The position numbers and the translations under genes were made by a program. 14,382 nt of DNA from the NCBI GenBank assembly GCA_007126835.1, contig SLAO01000132.1, positions 1-14,382 on the forward strand, read 5' to 3'. The notes under the pieces were generated by a model, which had not been told where the DNA came from, searched no databases, and saw only the letters and a list, made by a program, of their open reading frames with translations. Position 1 is the first letter of the stretch; each line of letters starts with the position of its first letter. Below, one piece after another: positions 1 through 7,059 of the stretch. Source of the DNA: Nitriliruptorales bacterium (GTDB lineage Bacteria > Actinomycetota > Nitriliruptoria > Euzebyales > Egibacteraceae).

Positions 1-202
1 CCGGATGGCAGTGCGTCTGGATGACGAAGACGTCGGAGCCGCGCACGTTCTGCTGGTACCGGACGTAGATCTCGCCGCTGGAGAAGTCCTTGATCTCCAC
101 GTCACCGAGGCGCATGCCGAGGTGGTCGGCCACCTCGGTTCCCAACTCCGGGTACCCGCGCCCGGAGAAGATCTGCATCCGCTTCTTGGTGACGATCTCC
201 AT
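1..202 (-). CDS. prs: Ribose-phosphate pyrophosphokinase (PRPP synthetase), 5' end only
   Basis: Makes PRPP from ribose 5-phosphate and ATP in the cytoplasm, feeding purine, pyrimidine, histidine, tryptophan and NAD synthesis. Only the first 67 codons lie in the window; the rest continues beyond base 1. The visible N-terminus reads MEIVTKKRMQIFSGRGYPEL and continues with a GDVEIKDFSSGEIYVRYQQNVRG segment split around the SSGEIYV core and then DVFVIQTH, which is the typical start of bacterial Prs (FSGR..PELA, then K.F.SGEIYV, then VRG.DVFVIQ). The ATG at 200-202 shares one base with the glmU stop (TGATG), so translation is probably coupled, and a purine-rich AGAGGA about 10 nt upstream can serve as ribosome binding site. 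glmU-prs is a common actinobacterial pair. The identification is firm; the catalytic loop is outside the window. Confidence 0.95.
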   Translation of the reverse strand, partial: MEIVTKKRMQIFSGRGYPELGTEVADHLGMRLGDVEIKDFSSGEIYVRYQQNVRGSDVFVIQTHCHP

Positions 203-1596
203 CAGCCGCGGTCCTCTGGAGGCTTGGCGTTGCGGGCCCGCTTGCGTTCGGCGTAGCCCTCGATGATGCGTTGCTCGGTGCGCTCCACGGCGAGTGCACC
301 ATCGGGCACGTCCGTGGTGATTACCGATCCCGCGCCGGTGTACGCCTCCGCACCGATCGTGATCGGGGCGACAAGCATCGTGTCGCTGCCCACGCGGGCG
401 CCCGGACCGACGACCGTGCGGTGCTTGGAGAACCCGTCGTAGTTGACGGTGACGGTCGCGGCGCCGATGTTCGCCCCGGGGCCGATGTCCGCGTCCCCGA
501 TGTAGGACAGGTGCGGCACCTTGGCCCCCTCGCCGATCACGGCGTTTTTCATCCCGACGAACTCGCCGGCCTTGGCGCCGCGCTCGAGACGGGTGCCGGG
601 ACGTAGGTGGCTGTACGGACCCACGGTCGCCTCCGGGCCGATCTGGGCTCCGGTGACCACGCTGTAGGAGATGACCGCACCCTCACCTACCGTCGTGTCT
701 TTGACCCGCGCGTACGGGCCGATCTCGGCGCCGGCGGCCACCGAGGTCGCCCCCTCCAGATGCGTGCCCGGCTGCAGGACGACGTCGACGTCGACCGACA
801 CGCCCGCCTCGACGTACGTCGCGGAGGGGTCCACGACGGTCACTCCCGAACGCATGAGATCGTCGAGGACGCGGCGGCGCAGCACAGCGCCGGCATCCGC
901 CAGCTGGACGCGGTCGTTGACCCCGGCGACGATCTCGGCGGGGGCGACGACGGCGCCCACGCCTCGGGGCACCAGCGGCGCGATCACGTCAGTGAGGTAC
1001 TCCTCGCCCTGCTCGTTGTCCACGGCCAGCGACTGCAGCTCGCCGATGAGCGCTTTGGCGTCGAACGCGTAGATCGCGCTGTTGACCTCTCGAATGGCAC
1101 GCTCGTGCGCGTCGGCGTCCGCGTGCTCGACGATGCGGTTGACCTGCCCCGCCCTGTCGCGGACGAGGCGACCGTAGCCTGCGGGGTCGTCGACCTCGAA
1201 CGACAGGATCGTGGCAGCCGCGCCGCTGCTGTCGTCGAGCAGTCGTCGCAGCGGTTCGGGCTCAAGCAGTGGCACGTCGCCGGGTAGCACCACGACAGAG
1301 TCCATCCCGTCGAGAGCCCCCTGATCGACTGCGCATCGCACCGCGTGGCCAGTGCCGCGCTGGGTGTCCTGCTGGGCGAAGGTCAGGCCGTCCATGCCGG
1401 CGGCCTCCGCCTCGGCGCGCACCGCGTCGGCTTGGTGACCCACCACGACGACCACCCGGTCGAGCTCCAGCGGGCGCAGGGCCTCGAGCACCCAGCGCAG
1501 CATCGAGCGCCCCGCGACGGTGTGGAGGACCTTGGCACGGTCCGAGCGGAATCTCGTCCCCTTGCCAGCCGCGAGGACCACCGCAGCGCGGCTCAT
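202..1596 (-). CDS. glmU: Bifunctional GlmU: GlcN-1-P acetyltransferase / GlcNAc-1-P uridylyltransferase
   Basis: Catalyses the last two steps of UDP-GlcNAc synthesis, the precursor of peptidoglycan and other envelope polymers. At 464 aa it has the usual family length. The N-terminal uridylyltransferase domain (about 1-230) carries the nucleotide loop LAAGKGTRFRSDRAKVLH (8-25), QQDTQRGTGHAV (75-86), LPGDVPLL (104-111) and GVND (225-228). The C-terminal half (about 250-450) is a left-handed beta-helix of hexapeptide repeats. It carries the acetyl-transfer site around RPGTRLERGAKAGEFVGMKN (332-351), H362 (equivalent to the catalytic His of E. coli GlmU) in VPHLSYIGDA, and NYDG (385-388). The ATG at 1594-1596 places the start two residues before the conserved AAVVLAAG strand; the preceding ribosome binding site is weak. 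It lies directly downstream of tRNA-Gln and overlaps prs by one base, so the two are surely co-transcribed. Confidence 0.97.
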   Translation of the reverse strand: MSRAAVVLAAGKGTRFRSDRAKVLHTVAGRSMLRWVLEALRPLELDRVVVVVGHQADAVRAEAEAAGMDGLTFAQQDTQRGTGHAVRCAVDQGALDGMDSVVVLPGDVPLLEPEPLRRLLDDSSGAAATILSFEVDDPAGYGRLVRDRAGQVNRIVEHADADAHERAIREVNSAIYAFDAKALIGELQSLAVDNEQGEEYLTDVIAPLVPRGVGAVVAPAEIVAGVNDRVQLADAGAVLRRRVLDDLMRSGVTVVDPSATYVEAGVSVDVDVVLQPGTHLEGATSVAAGAEIGPYARVKDTTVGEGAVISYSVVTGAQIGPEATVGPYSHLRPGTRLERGAKAGEFVGMKNAVIGEGAKVPHLSYIGDADIGPGANIGAATVTVNYDGFSKHRTVVGPGARVGSDTMLVAPITIGAEAYTGAGSVITTDVPDGALAVERTEQRIIEGYAERKRARNAKPPEDRG

Positions 1597-1625
1597 TTCG
1601 CAGCGCTCACGGTGGTGGGGCGGGT

Positions 1626-1699
1626 TGGCTGGGAGGGAAGGGATCGAACCTTCAACTCCGACTCCAAAGGACGGCGTGATGCCATTTCACCACCTCCCA
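1626..1699 (-). tRNA. tRNA-Gln, anticodon TTG, CCA encoded
   Basis: The minus strand folds into a full cloverleaf. The 7-bp acceptor TGGGAGG/CCTCCCA is perfectly paired, the D arm is GTGA/TCAC, and the anticodon loop is CTTTGGA with anticodon TTG, reading CAA as Gln. The T arm is GAAGG/CCTTC around loop TTCGATC. The discriminator is G and the 3' CCA is encoded at 1626-1628. Length is 74 nt including CCA. The anticodon stem CCGTC/GTCGG has one T-T mismatch (positions 30 and 40 in tRNA numbering). The gene lies between ispE and glmU on the same strand, 30 bp after ispE, so it may be processed out of a longer transcript. Confidence 0.93.
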
Positions 1700-1729
1700 T
1701 TACCACCCTCACTCCCGTTGCCGGGACGC

Positions 1730-2746
1730 TCACTTTAGCGGACGCTCCGGATCGCGCGACCGCGGGGGCGTGGCGGACGCGCGCACCTCAGGGCCTCCCG
1801 CGGGAGAGGTCGCGAGGATCGGGGCCCCGAGGGCAGGGGTCACCACGTCGGCGACCGCCCGGGCATGGGACTTGTCCGCGACCAACGCGAGCATCGTGGG
1901 TCCGCTGCCCGACAGCACCGCGCCAAGAGCGCCGGCGGCAATCAGGCGGTCCTTGCGGTCGGCGAGCTCTGGGCGCAGCGCGAACGCCGCAGGCTCGAGG
2001 TCGTTGTGCAGCGCGGCGCCCAGCGCGACGGCGTCTGCCGAACGCAGTGCCTGGAGGACAGCGTCAGGCTCGATCTCGCTGGCCTCGCACCGCTCGTCCC
2101 ACGCCCGGTAGACGTCCCCGGTTCGCAGCGGCACCGCGTCGGGCACGACCACCCAGTGGAAGCGGCCCTTGCACAGGACCTGCGCCAGCGCGGTGCCACG
2201 TCCCGAGGCAAGCGCCGTGCCGCCTGTGACACAGAACGGCACGTCGCTGCCGAGCTCCCCGGCCAGTTCGCGCAACCGCTGCCGAGGCAGCTCGCAGCGC
2301 CACAGCTCGTTCAGCGCGACGAGGGCCGCGGCAGCGTCGGCCGACCCGCCGGCCATGCCGCCAGCGATCGGGATCGCCTTGGCCAGCTCCAGCAGCGTGG
2401 TGGGACCAGCCGGGGCGGTCTCCGTGACGCCGTCGAGCACCCCCGCGGCACGCCCCAGCAGCAGCCCGGCCCGCACCGCGAGGTTGGCCTCGCCGTCGGG
2501 GAGCCCGGCCTGCCCTCCGTGACGCAGCACGAGGCGCATCCTGCGACGTGCCGCCGGGTGATGGCCCTGGCCGGGTGGTCCCGTCACCGCGACCCGGAGC
2601 TCGTCGAAGATCGAGACGGTCTGCAGCACGGTGGTCAGCTCGTGGTAGCCGTCGTCGCGGACGCCACGCACCGCCAGGAAGAGGTTGACCTTCGCAGGCA
2701 CCCGGACGCTGACCCGCGCGCCGTCGAGGGTCGTCTCCTGGGACAC
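1730..2746 (-). CDS. ispE: 4-(cytidine 5'-diphospho)-2-C-methyl-D-erythritol kinase
   Basis: ATP-dependent kinase of the non-mevalonate (MEP) isoprenoid pathway, phosphorylating CDP-methylerythritol at the 2-hydroxyl. It is a GHMP-superfamily protein. With the GTG start at 2744-2746 it has 338 aa. Visible are VRVPAKVNLFL (14-24; K19 is the expected active-site lysine), DDGYHEL (31-37), the ATP-binding loop IPIAGGMAGGSADAAAAL (125-142), GSDVPF with the catalytic aspartate D168, and the C-terminal SGSGPTMLAL (279-288). The GTG is chosen because GGAGGAG lies 9 nt upstream and the conserved core starts soon after it. The open frame runs to 2902, but that extension is Arg/Cys-rich and unlike the family. 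The last about 25 residues are a polar tail beyond the usual end. Order rsmA-ispE is conserved in actinobacteria. Confidence 0.95.
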   Translation of the reverse strand: MSQETTLDGARVSVRVPAKVNLFLAVRGVRDDGYHELTTVLQTVSIFDELRVAVTGPPGQGHHPAARRRMRLVLRHGGQAGLPDGEANLAVRAGLLLGRAAGVLDGVTETAPAGPTTLLELAKAIPIAGGMAGGSADAAAALVALNELWRCELPRQRLRELAGELGSDVPFCVTGGTALASGRGTALAQVLCKGRFHWVVVPDAVPLRTGDVYRAWDERCEASEIEPDAVLQALRSADAVALGAALHNDLEPAAFALRPELADRKDRLIAAGALGAVLSGSGPTMLALVADKSHARAVADVVTPALGAPILATSPAGGPEVRASATPPRSRDPERPLK

Positions 2747-2820
2747 CAGCCGCGCTCCTCCCGTCGCCGCCGGATCGCAGCGGCTTTGCTGACGCCATAC
2801 GCGCCGAGCATCCGAGTGGG

Positions 2821-2850
2821 ATCGTACGGGCGGCTCGGCGATGCAGGCAA
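2821..2850 (-). promoter_or_regulatory. Possible ispE promoter
   Basis: On the minus strand TTGCCT (2845-2850) and TACGAT (2821-2826) are separated by 18 bp and resemble a housekeeping -35/-10 pair. Transcription would begin near 2814, about 70 nt before the ispE GTG. It lies in the 174-bp gap between rsmA and ispE, the largest break in this minus-strand run, where an internal promoter is plausible. Single-site matches of this kind are common, so this is tentative. Confidence 0.3.
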
Positions 2851-2891
2851 AGCGGACGCAGGCCCCCACGCAGCGCCAGACGCCACGGCCG

Positions 2892-2941
2892 GGTGTGGTC
2901 AACCGGAGGTAGTCAGGGCGTCATCGACCGGAGGTAGCCAG
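2892..2941. repeat. Degenerate 25-bp tandem duplication across the rsmA stop codon
   Basis: Two adjacent 25-bp units (2917-2941 and 2892-2916) match at 20 of 25 positions. The core ACCGGAGGTAG followed by t/c-CAG is present at 2902-2916 and 2927-2941 with one mismatch. The upstream unit encodes the last residues of RsmA (LATSGR) and its stop; the second copy is immediately downstream in the non-coding gap. It looks like an old slippage duplication; no function is evident. Confidence 0.6.
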
Positions 2942-3802
2942 AGCATCCGCCAGCCGCGTCCACGCCGCCAGGTCGAGCTCCTCGGCCCTGGAGCCCGGGT
3001 CGAGCCCCGCCCGTTGCAGCGCTGTCTCGACGCGGGAGGGCGGGCACGCGTCGGTCGCCAGCGCGTTGCGGAGGCGCTTGCGGCGCTGCTGGAACCCCAC
3101 GTCGACGAGGCGCACGAGCTCGGAACGAGGGACCGCAGCCTGCCACGGTCGGGGCTCCAACCGCACGGTGACCGAGTCCACCGCCGGCTCGGGCAGGAAG
3201 GCGTGTCGGCTGACCCGGCCGTCCACGACCGCGGACGCGTAGGCAGCCACCTTCACTGAGGTCCCCGAGTAGCGATCGTCGCCTTGGCGCGCCGCCCAGC
3301 GCTCCCCGACCTCGCGCTGGACCATCACCTCGAGACGCTCGAAGACGTCAGATTCCAGGGCGTGGAGCACCAGTCCTGTGGCCATGTGGTACGGCAGGTT
3401 GGCTACCAGCTTCGCCGGGCCGGCGCCAACCAGGGCCTTCCACTCCACCTCCGCAGCATCGGCGTGGACCACCTGGACCTCGGGGCTGTCGGCTAGGACC
3501 TCGGCGAGTGCGCGCACCAGGCCGGCGTCAACTTCGACGGCCACCACGCGAGCGCCGGCCTCCACCAGCGCAAGGGTCAACGCGCCGAGCCCGGGCCCGA
3601 TCTCGGCGACGACGTCGCCGGCGCGCACATCCGCGCGACGCACCATCGCCCGGACCGTGTTCGGGTCCACCACGAAGTTCTGGCCGCGGCGCTTGTGGGG
3701 TGCCAGCCCGTGGGCAGCGAGGAGACGGCGTACCTCCGGGGCCGTCGGCGGACCGGTCAGCGCAGCCCCAGCTGGCGGGAGCACGACGGCCAGGCGGCCC
3801 AC
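2921..3802 (-). CDS. rsmA: 16S rRNA (adenine(1518)-N6/adenine(1519)-N6)-dimethyltransferase
   Basis: KsgA/RsmA dimethylates two adjacent adenosines in the 3' hairpin loop of 16S rRNA, a late step of 30S maturation. The 293-aa product has the Rossmann-type methyltransferase signatures: HKRRGQNFVVDPNTV (36-50), SAM-binding EIGPGLGALT (67-76), acidic VAVEVD (87-92) ending strand 2, and motif IV NLPYHMATG (135-143). The C-terminal region has FLPEPAVDSVTVRL and the basic FQQRRKRLRNAL segment expected for RNA contact. The annotated start is a GTG at 3800-3802, 46 bp inside the end of rpfB; a second GTG at 3784 also overlaps. The first about 20 residues are poorly conserved in character, so the true start may differ, but any reasonable choice leaves translation coupled to rpfB. 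Confidence 0.94.
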   Translation of the reverse strand: MGRLAVVLPPAGAALTGPPTAPEVRRLLAAHGLAPHKRRGQNFVVDPNTVRAMVRRADVRAGDVVAEIGPGLGALTLALVEAGARVVAVEVDAGLVRALAEVLADSPEVQVVHADAAEVEWKALVGAGPAKLVANLPYHMATGLVLHALESDVFERLEVMVQREVGERWAARQGDDRYSGTSVKVAAYASAVVDGRVSRHAFLPEPAVDSVTVRLEPRPWQAAVPRSELVRLVDVGFQQRRKRLRNALATDACPPSRVETALQRAGLDPGSRAEELDLAAWTRLADALATSGR

Positions 3803-4758
3803 CCCTGGGAGGCCCGCACGCGCTCCGCAACGGCGATCTGCTGCGCCCGCGTGGCCTGGTGGGCGCTGCTGGCGTACTCGTGTCCGCCGTGGTTCGCCCA
3901 GGTGTCTGGATGGAACTGCAGGCCCCCGTAGTACCCGTTGCCGGTCGCCGCCGACCAGTCACCGTTGGATTCGCACTGCGCCAGCCGGTCCCACACGTCG
4001 TCGGTGCCCTCGGCAGGGGAACTCGAACCCGACGCCGACCCGGACGCAGGCTCGGGTTCAGCAGGAGGCTGCGGAGCCGTCCCGACCTCGACCACCTCGT
4101 CAACCGGGTCGGTGACCTCGTCGGCGACGACGACACGCTCGGTCTCGAACCCGTCCACGAGGCGAACCTCCTCGACGACCTCGCGCCATCCGTCGCGCCC
4201 GTCGCGCACGACCTCGCGGTCGCCCTCGATGCGCTCGTCGGTCTCGCGCTTGACGACGTCGGCGGGCAGGTCGTGACGTTCGACCTCCTCGACGATGTCG
4301 ACGCGGCGGATGACGATCTCGATGCCGTTGAGCACCGGCGCGCCCAGATCCGGGGTGACGTCGTCCTTTGGTCCGAGCTCGATGCCGAGCTCGTCGAGGA
4401 CGTCACCCACCCGGGCCTCGGAGGTGGACCACTCGTCGTGGGCGCCACCCAGCGTGACGGTCACCGTCCGCTCGGAGGGCGGGTCGGGACGCTTGCCGCG
4501 CGACACCGAGTCCGACCCCGAGCCCCCATCCCGGTGGGTCCGTCCCCCCTCGCGCGCGGTCACGCCGTCAGCGCCCAGGGATTCCACGGTGGTGGCCGGC
4601 AGCGCGCTGCGCACACCCTCAGGGCCTCGAGTGGCCTCGTCGACCAGCAGCGCCACGCCGACGAGCGCGAGGGTCACCACCAGCACCAGCCGGCCGGTCC
4701 GCTTCGCCACACGCGCGCTCACGCGCGGACGCGGTGGCGATGCACTGGGCCGGAACAT
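3757..4758 (-). CDS. rpfB: RpfB-like resuscitation-promoting factor (anchored lytic transglycosylase-like)
   Basis: A peptidoglycan-cleaving enzyme of the Rpf family, which stimulates regrowth of resting actinobacteria. From the ATG at 4756-4758 the protein has 333 aa: a basic N-terminus, one membrane or signal-anchor helix (24-39), an acidic/Gly-rich linker, one DUF348 unit (about 97-153, RTVTVTLGG...EIVIRRV), a G5 domain (about 152-227, ending EVVEVGT), a Pro/Ser linker, and the Rpf catalytic domain (252-333). That domain has DVWDRLAQCESNGDW (catalytic Glu263), GNGYYGGLQF, and the cysteine pair C262/C326. M. tuberculosis RpfB has three DUF348 repeats, so this is a short version. The frame is open to a GTG at 4812, but the ATG has a -10 box exactly 7 nt upstream. 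The gene overlaps rsmA. Confidence 0.92.
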   Translation of the reverse strand: MFRPSASPPRPRVSARVAKRTGRLVLVVTLALVGVALLVDEATRGPEGVRSALPATTVESLGADGVTAREGGRTHRDGGSGSDSVSRGKRPDPPSERTVTVTLGGAHDEWSTSEARVGDVLDELGIELGPKDDVTPDLGAPVLNGIEIVIRRVDIVEEVERHDLPADVVKRETDERIEGDREVVRDGRDGWREVVEEVRLVDGFETERVVVADEVTDPVDEVVEVGTAPQPPAEPEPASGSASGSSSPAEGTDDVWDRLAQCESNGDWSAATGNGYYGGLQFHPDTWANHGGHEYASSAHQATRAQQIAVAERVRASQGWAAWPSCSRQLGLR

Positions 4759-4765
4759 CGCCTCG

Positions 4766-4771
4766 ACCCTA
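4766..4771 (-). promoter_or_regulatory. Putative -10 box of rpfB, leaderless start
   Basis: TAGGGT on the minus strand ends 7 nt before the ATG at 4758, so transcription would start at or next to the A of the start codon. This geometry is typical of leaderless actinobacterial mRNAs and repeats at the AbrB-type gene at 9413. No convincing -35 was seen. Confidence 0.45.
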
Positions 4772-4790
4772 GCAATCCGGCGTTTGGCCC

Positions 4791-4804
4791 GCCTACCCGT
4801 AGGC
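4791..4804. promoter_or_regulatory. Inverted repeat upstream of rpfB
   Basis: GCCTAC-CC-GTAGGC is a perfect 6+2+6 dyad placed about 20-33 bp upstream of the putative rpfB -10, that is over the -35 region, and 29 bp after the tatD stop. It could be an operator. It could also form a 5-bp stem with a 4-nt loop, but no T-run follows, so it is a poor terminator. A dyad of this size can arise by chance in 14 kb. Confidence 0.3.
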
Positions 4805-4832
4805 AGCCGCACGTCCTGGTCGGTTGGGCCGA

Positions 4833-5657
4833 TCAGCCCTCGTCGGGCAACGCGAACGCCCGCCGGGCGTTGTCCGACGTCCGCCGAGCGATCTCGTAGG
4901 TGGCCAGGCCGTGCACCTCGCTCAGCTCCTCGACGATGAGCGGGATCCGCGCGGGTTCGTTGGGTTTGCCACGATGCGGATGGGGCGAGAGGTAGGGCGA
5001 GTCGGTCTCGGTCAGCAGCAGCTCCACCGGGGCCACCCGTGCGGCCTCCCGCAGCTCCGGGGCGTTGCGGAACGTGACGTTCCCGGCGAAGGACATGAAC
5101 CAGCCCGCGTCCGCGCAGCGCTTGGCCACCTCCGCGTCACCCGAGAAGCAATGGAACACCGTGCGGGCAGGCGCTCCCTCGTCCTCGAGGATGTCGATCA
5201 GGTCGTCGTGCGCTTCCCGGACATGCACGACCAGCGCCCGATCGAGGTCCTTCGCCAAGCGGATCTGCTCACGGAAGGCTTCCTCCTGGCGCACCTTGGG
5301 CGAGTGGTCCCGGAAGTAGTCCAACCCCGTCTCGCCGATGGCCACCACCGAGGGGTGCTCCGCCAGCTCGGCGAGGTGGCGCAGGACGTGGTCGGTGGCC
5401 TCGATCGCGTTGTGCGGATGGATCCCCACGACCGCCCAGACGCCCTCGTAGGAACTGGCTGTTCCGACGCACTCGGCGGAGGAGGCCAGATCCACGCCGA
5501 CGGTCACGAGCGTGTTGACCCGCGCGGCGTTGGCACGCTCGACCGCCTCGCCAGGAGGGATATCGAGCATCTCGAGATGGCAGTGGGTGTCCGTGTACAA
5601 GGAGGATCCTCGCTCAGGCGCCGGATGCGGCTTGTGGGCAGGAGGCCCGAAAGTCAA
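4833..5657 (-). CDS. tatD: TatD-family metal-dependent hydrolase / DNase
   Basis: Amidohydrolase-fold enzyme of the TatD family; characterised members are Mg-dependent 3'-5' exonucleases acting on DNA or RNA. The 274-aa frame carries every metal ligand motif: DTHCH (H25, H27), GIHPH (79-83), GETGLDYFRD (E109), VVHVREA (H145), FHCFSG (H169) and TETDSPYLSP (D219). The TTG at 5655-5657 has AGGA about 7 nt upstream. However, the first 20 residues precede the usual family start, and a second TTG at 5598-5600, with GAGGA 6 nt upstream, would give a 255-aa protein beginning just before DTHCH; either is possible. Adjacency to metG, rpfB and rsmA is conserved in actinobacteria, though here a sigma pair separates it from metG. 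It begins 31 bp after the upstream gene and is probably co-transcribed with it. Confidence 0.93.
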   Translation of the reverse strand: MTFGPPAHKPHPAPERGSSLYTDTHCHLEMLDIPPGEAVERANAARVNTLVTVGVDLASSAECVGTASSYEGVWAVVGIHPHNAIEATDHVLRHLAELAEHPSVVAIGETGLDYFRDHSPKVRQEEAFREQIRLAKDLDRALVVHVREAHDDLIDILEDEGAPARTVFHCFSGDAEVAKRCADAGWFMSFAGNVTFRNAPELREAARVAPVELLLTETDSPYLSPHPHRGKPNEPARIPLIVEELSEVHGLATYEIARRTSDNARRAFALPDEG

Positions 5658-5688
5658 TCGCTCATCCTACTCGCCCGAAGGGTCCGGA

Positions 5689-7059
5689 TCACTCCCGCAA
5701 AATGGCGGCGCCGGTCCACTGTGCGTCGAGCTCGGTGACGTCGGCGGCGTCCCCGGGGCCGTCGGGCAACAAGACGTGCCAGACCGCCCCGCGTCCGTCC
5801 CCGACGAGCACGTCCCGACCATGGCTGGTCACCCAGGCCGTCGTCACGGGCTCGAGGTCGTCGTCGTCGAACAGCGCTTGGCCGACATCGCCGTCCAGGG
5901 GGAAGTCCTGGCCGTCGGCGTGCTCCAGGTCGCCGCGACGGATGAAGGCCATATTGCCCTCGTCGAGGCCGAGCAGGTCGACCTCGCTGGCTTGGGGCTC
6001 CCGAGGTTGGATCGTGCCGACCGAGACAGGCGAGAGCCGCTCGCGGGGAACGGCCGTGCCGTCGCCTAGGACGTGCCCATCGGGAGGCAACGCCAGCTCG
6101 CCGTCCGCCTGGCGCTCGATCTGGAGCAGGTGCAGCTGGTCGGCACCGTCGGTCGTCTCGGCGACCACCAGCTGCCAGCCGTCCGTGGAGCTCAACCAGC
6201 CCCGCAGGTCCAACGGGCCCCCGGCCTCGAGCTCCCACGACGTCGAGCTCGCTGAACCGTCGTTGCCGAGCGCCTCGGTGACGTCCACCGCCACCAGGCG
6301 CTGGCCCTCGTCGATCCAGGCGACGCGCTGACCGCTCGGTGAGATGGCCGGGGTCCCCGGACACGACGCCGACTCGACCACGACGTTCTCGCGAGACCCG
6401 CTGTCGGTCCCCGCTACCCCGCTGACATGCAGCTCGGCCTCGCAGCCGTCGATGCCGCCATCGTCGGGCACGCGCAGGAACGCCACCAGCGGCTCGCCGC
6501 CGTCGCTTTGCGGCGACACCGCGGGCTGACCGGCCACCGTGCTCCCGGCCCACCGTTCGCTGATCGCGCGCTTACCCACCAGGTGATGCGTGTCCCCGTC
6601 CAGGATCGACAGCCCGGGGATCCGGTCGCGCAACCCCTCGACCTCGTCGAGGGGCTCCAGCACGTCGGGCTCCGGCCCGTCGGGGTCAGCGGGCTGCTCG
6701 GCCGTCTCGGTCGCATCGGCCGAGTCGCCGGGCTCGTCGGGCTCGGCGGCCTCCTCGGGTGCTTCGGGCTCATCGGGCTCGGTGGCGTCAGCGCCGCCAT
6801 CCTCCTCGCCATCGTCGACGACCTGCGGGCCCGAATCGGCGCTGTCGAGCTCCACCTCCGTGGTTGACGGGATCAGCGACGGGACGACGACCGCAGCAAC
6901 CATGACCGCCGCCACCGCCGCGGTCGCGGGCACGGCGTAGATGACGACGCGACGGCGGCGGATGCGACGCGCGAGCTCGGCGCGGCGCGCGGGGTCGGGA
7001 CGCACCGCTGCCGCGCGGGTGTGCAGTGATTGCCGGAGGCGCTCCTCGAACTCTCTCAT
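5689..7059 (-). CDS. Membrane-anchored partner of the adjacent sigma factor, propeller-like outer domain
   Basis: No named family is recognised. The 456-aa protein has a short basic N-terminus (1-37, ending RRIRRRR), one membrane helix (about 38-60, VVIYAVPATAAVAAVMVAAVVV), a very acidic Pro/Glu/Asp linker (about 68-138), and a large outer domain (about 140-456). Repeated motifs such as PAISPSGQRVAWID and GRDVLVGDGRGAVWHVLLPDG suggest a beta-propeller of the TolB/WD40-like type. C206 and C233 could form a disulfide. Its ATG overlaps the sigma stop by one base (TGATG), so the two are made together. This arrangement is seen with other SigE-family sigma genes, and I infer a sensor or anti-sigma role. 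The 37-residue cytoplasmic part lacks the HxxxCxxC zinc anti-sigma motif, so any sigma binding would use an undescribed short segment. Confidence 0.8.
   Translation of the reverse strand: MREFEERLRQSLHTRAAAVRPDPARRAELARRIRRRRVVIYAVPATAAVAAVMVAAVVVPSLIPSTTEVELDSADSGPQVVDDGEEDGGADATEPDEPEAPEEAAEPDEPGDSADATETAEQPADPDGPEPDVLEPLDEVEGLRDRIPGLSILDGDTHHLVGKRAISERWAGSTVAGQPAVSPQSDGGEPLVAFLRVPDDGGIDGCEAELHVSGVAGTDSGSRENVVVESASCPGTPAISPSGQRVAWIDEGQRLVAVDVTEALGNDGSASSTSWELEAGGPLDLRGWLSSTDGWQLVVAETTDGADQLHLLQIERQADGELALPPDGHVLGDGTAVPRERLSPVSVGTIQPREPQASEVDLLGLDEGNMAFIRRGDLEHADGQDFPLDGDVGQALFDDDDLEPVTTAWVTSHGRDVLVGDGRGAVWHVLLPDGPGDAADVTELDAQWTGAAILRE

Noticed and set aside
2747..2902. N-terminal extension of IspE by 52 codons
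   Set aside because: Arg/Cys-rich and unlike IspE. A strong GGAGGAG site precedes the GTG at 2746, and a possible promoter lies within the extension.
3508..4899. Open frame of 463 codons on the plus strand over rsmA and rpfB
   Set aside because: It crosses two well-supported minus-strand genes and is a low-complexity Arg/Asp/Val product.
5591..5612. GAGGATCCTC palindrome at the alternative tatD start as a regulatory hairpin
   Set aside because: The palindrome has no loop and is explained by the purine-rich ribosome binding site next to its complement; chance is sufficient.
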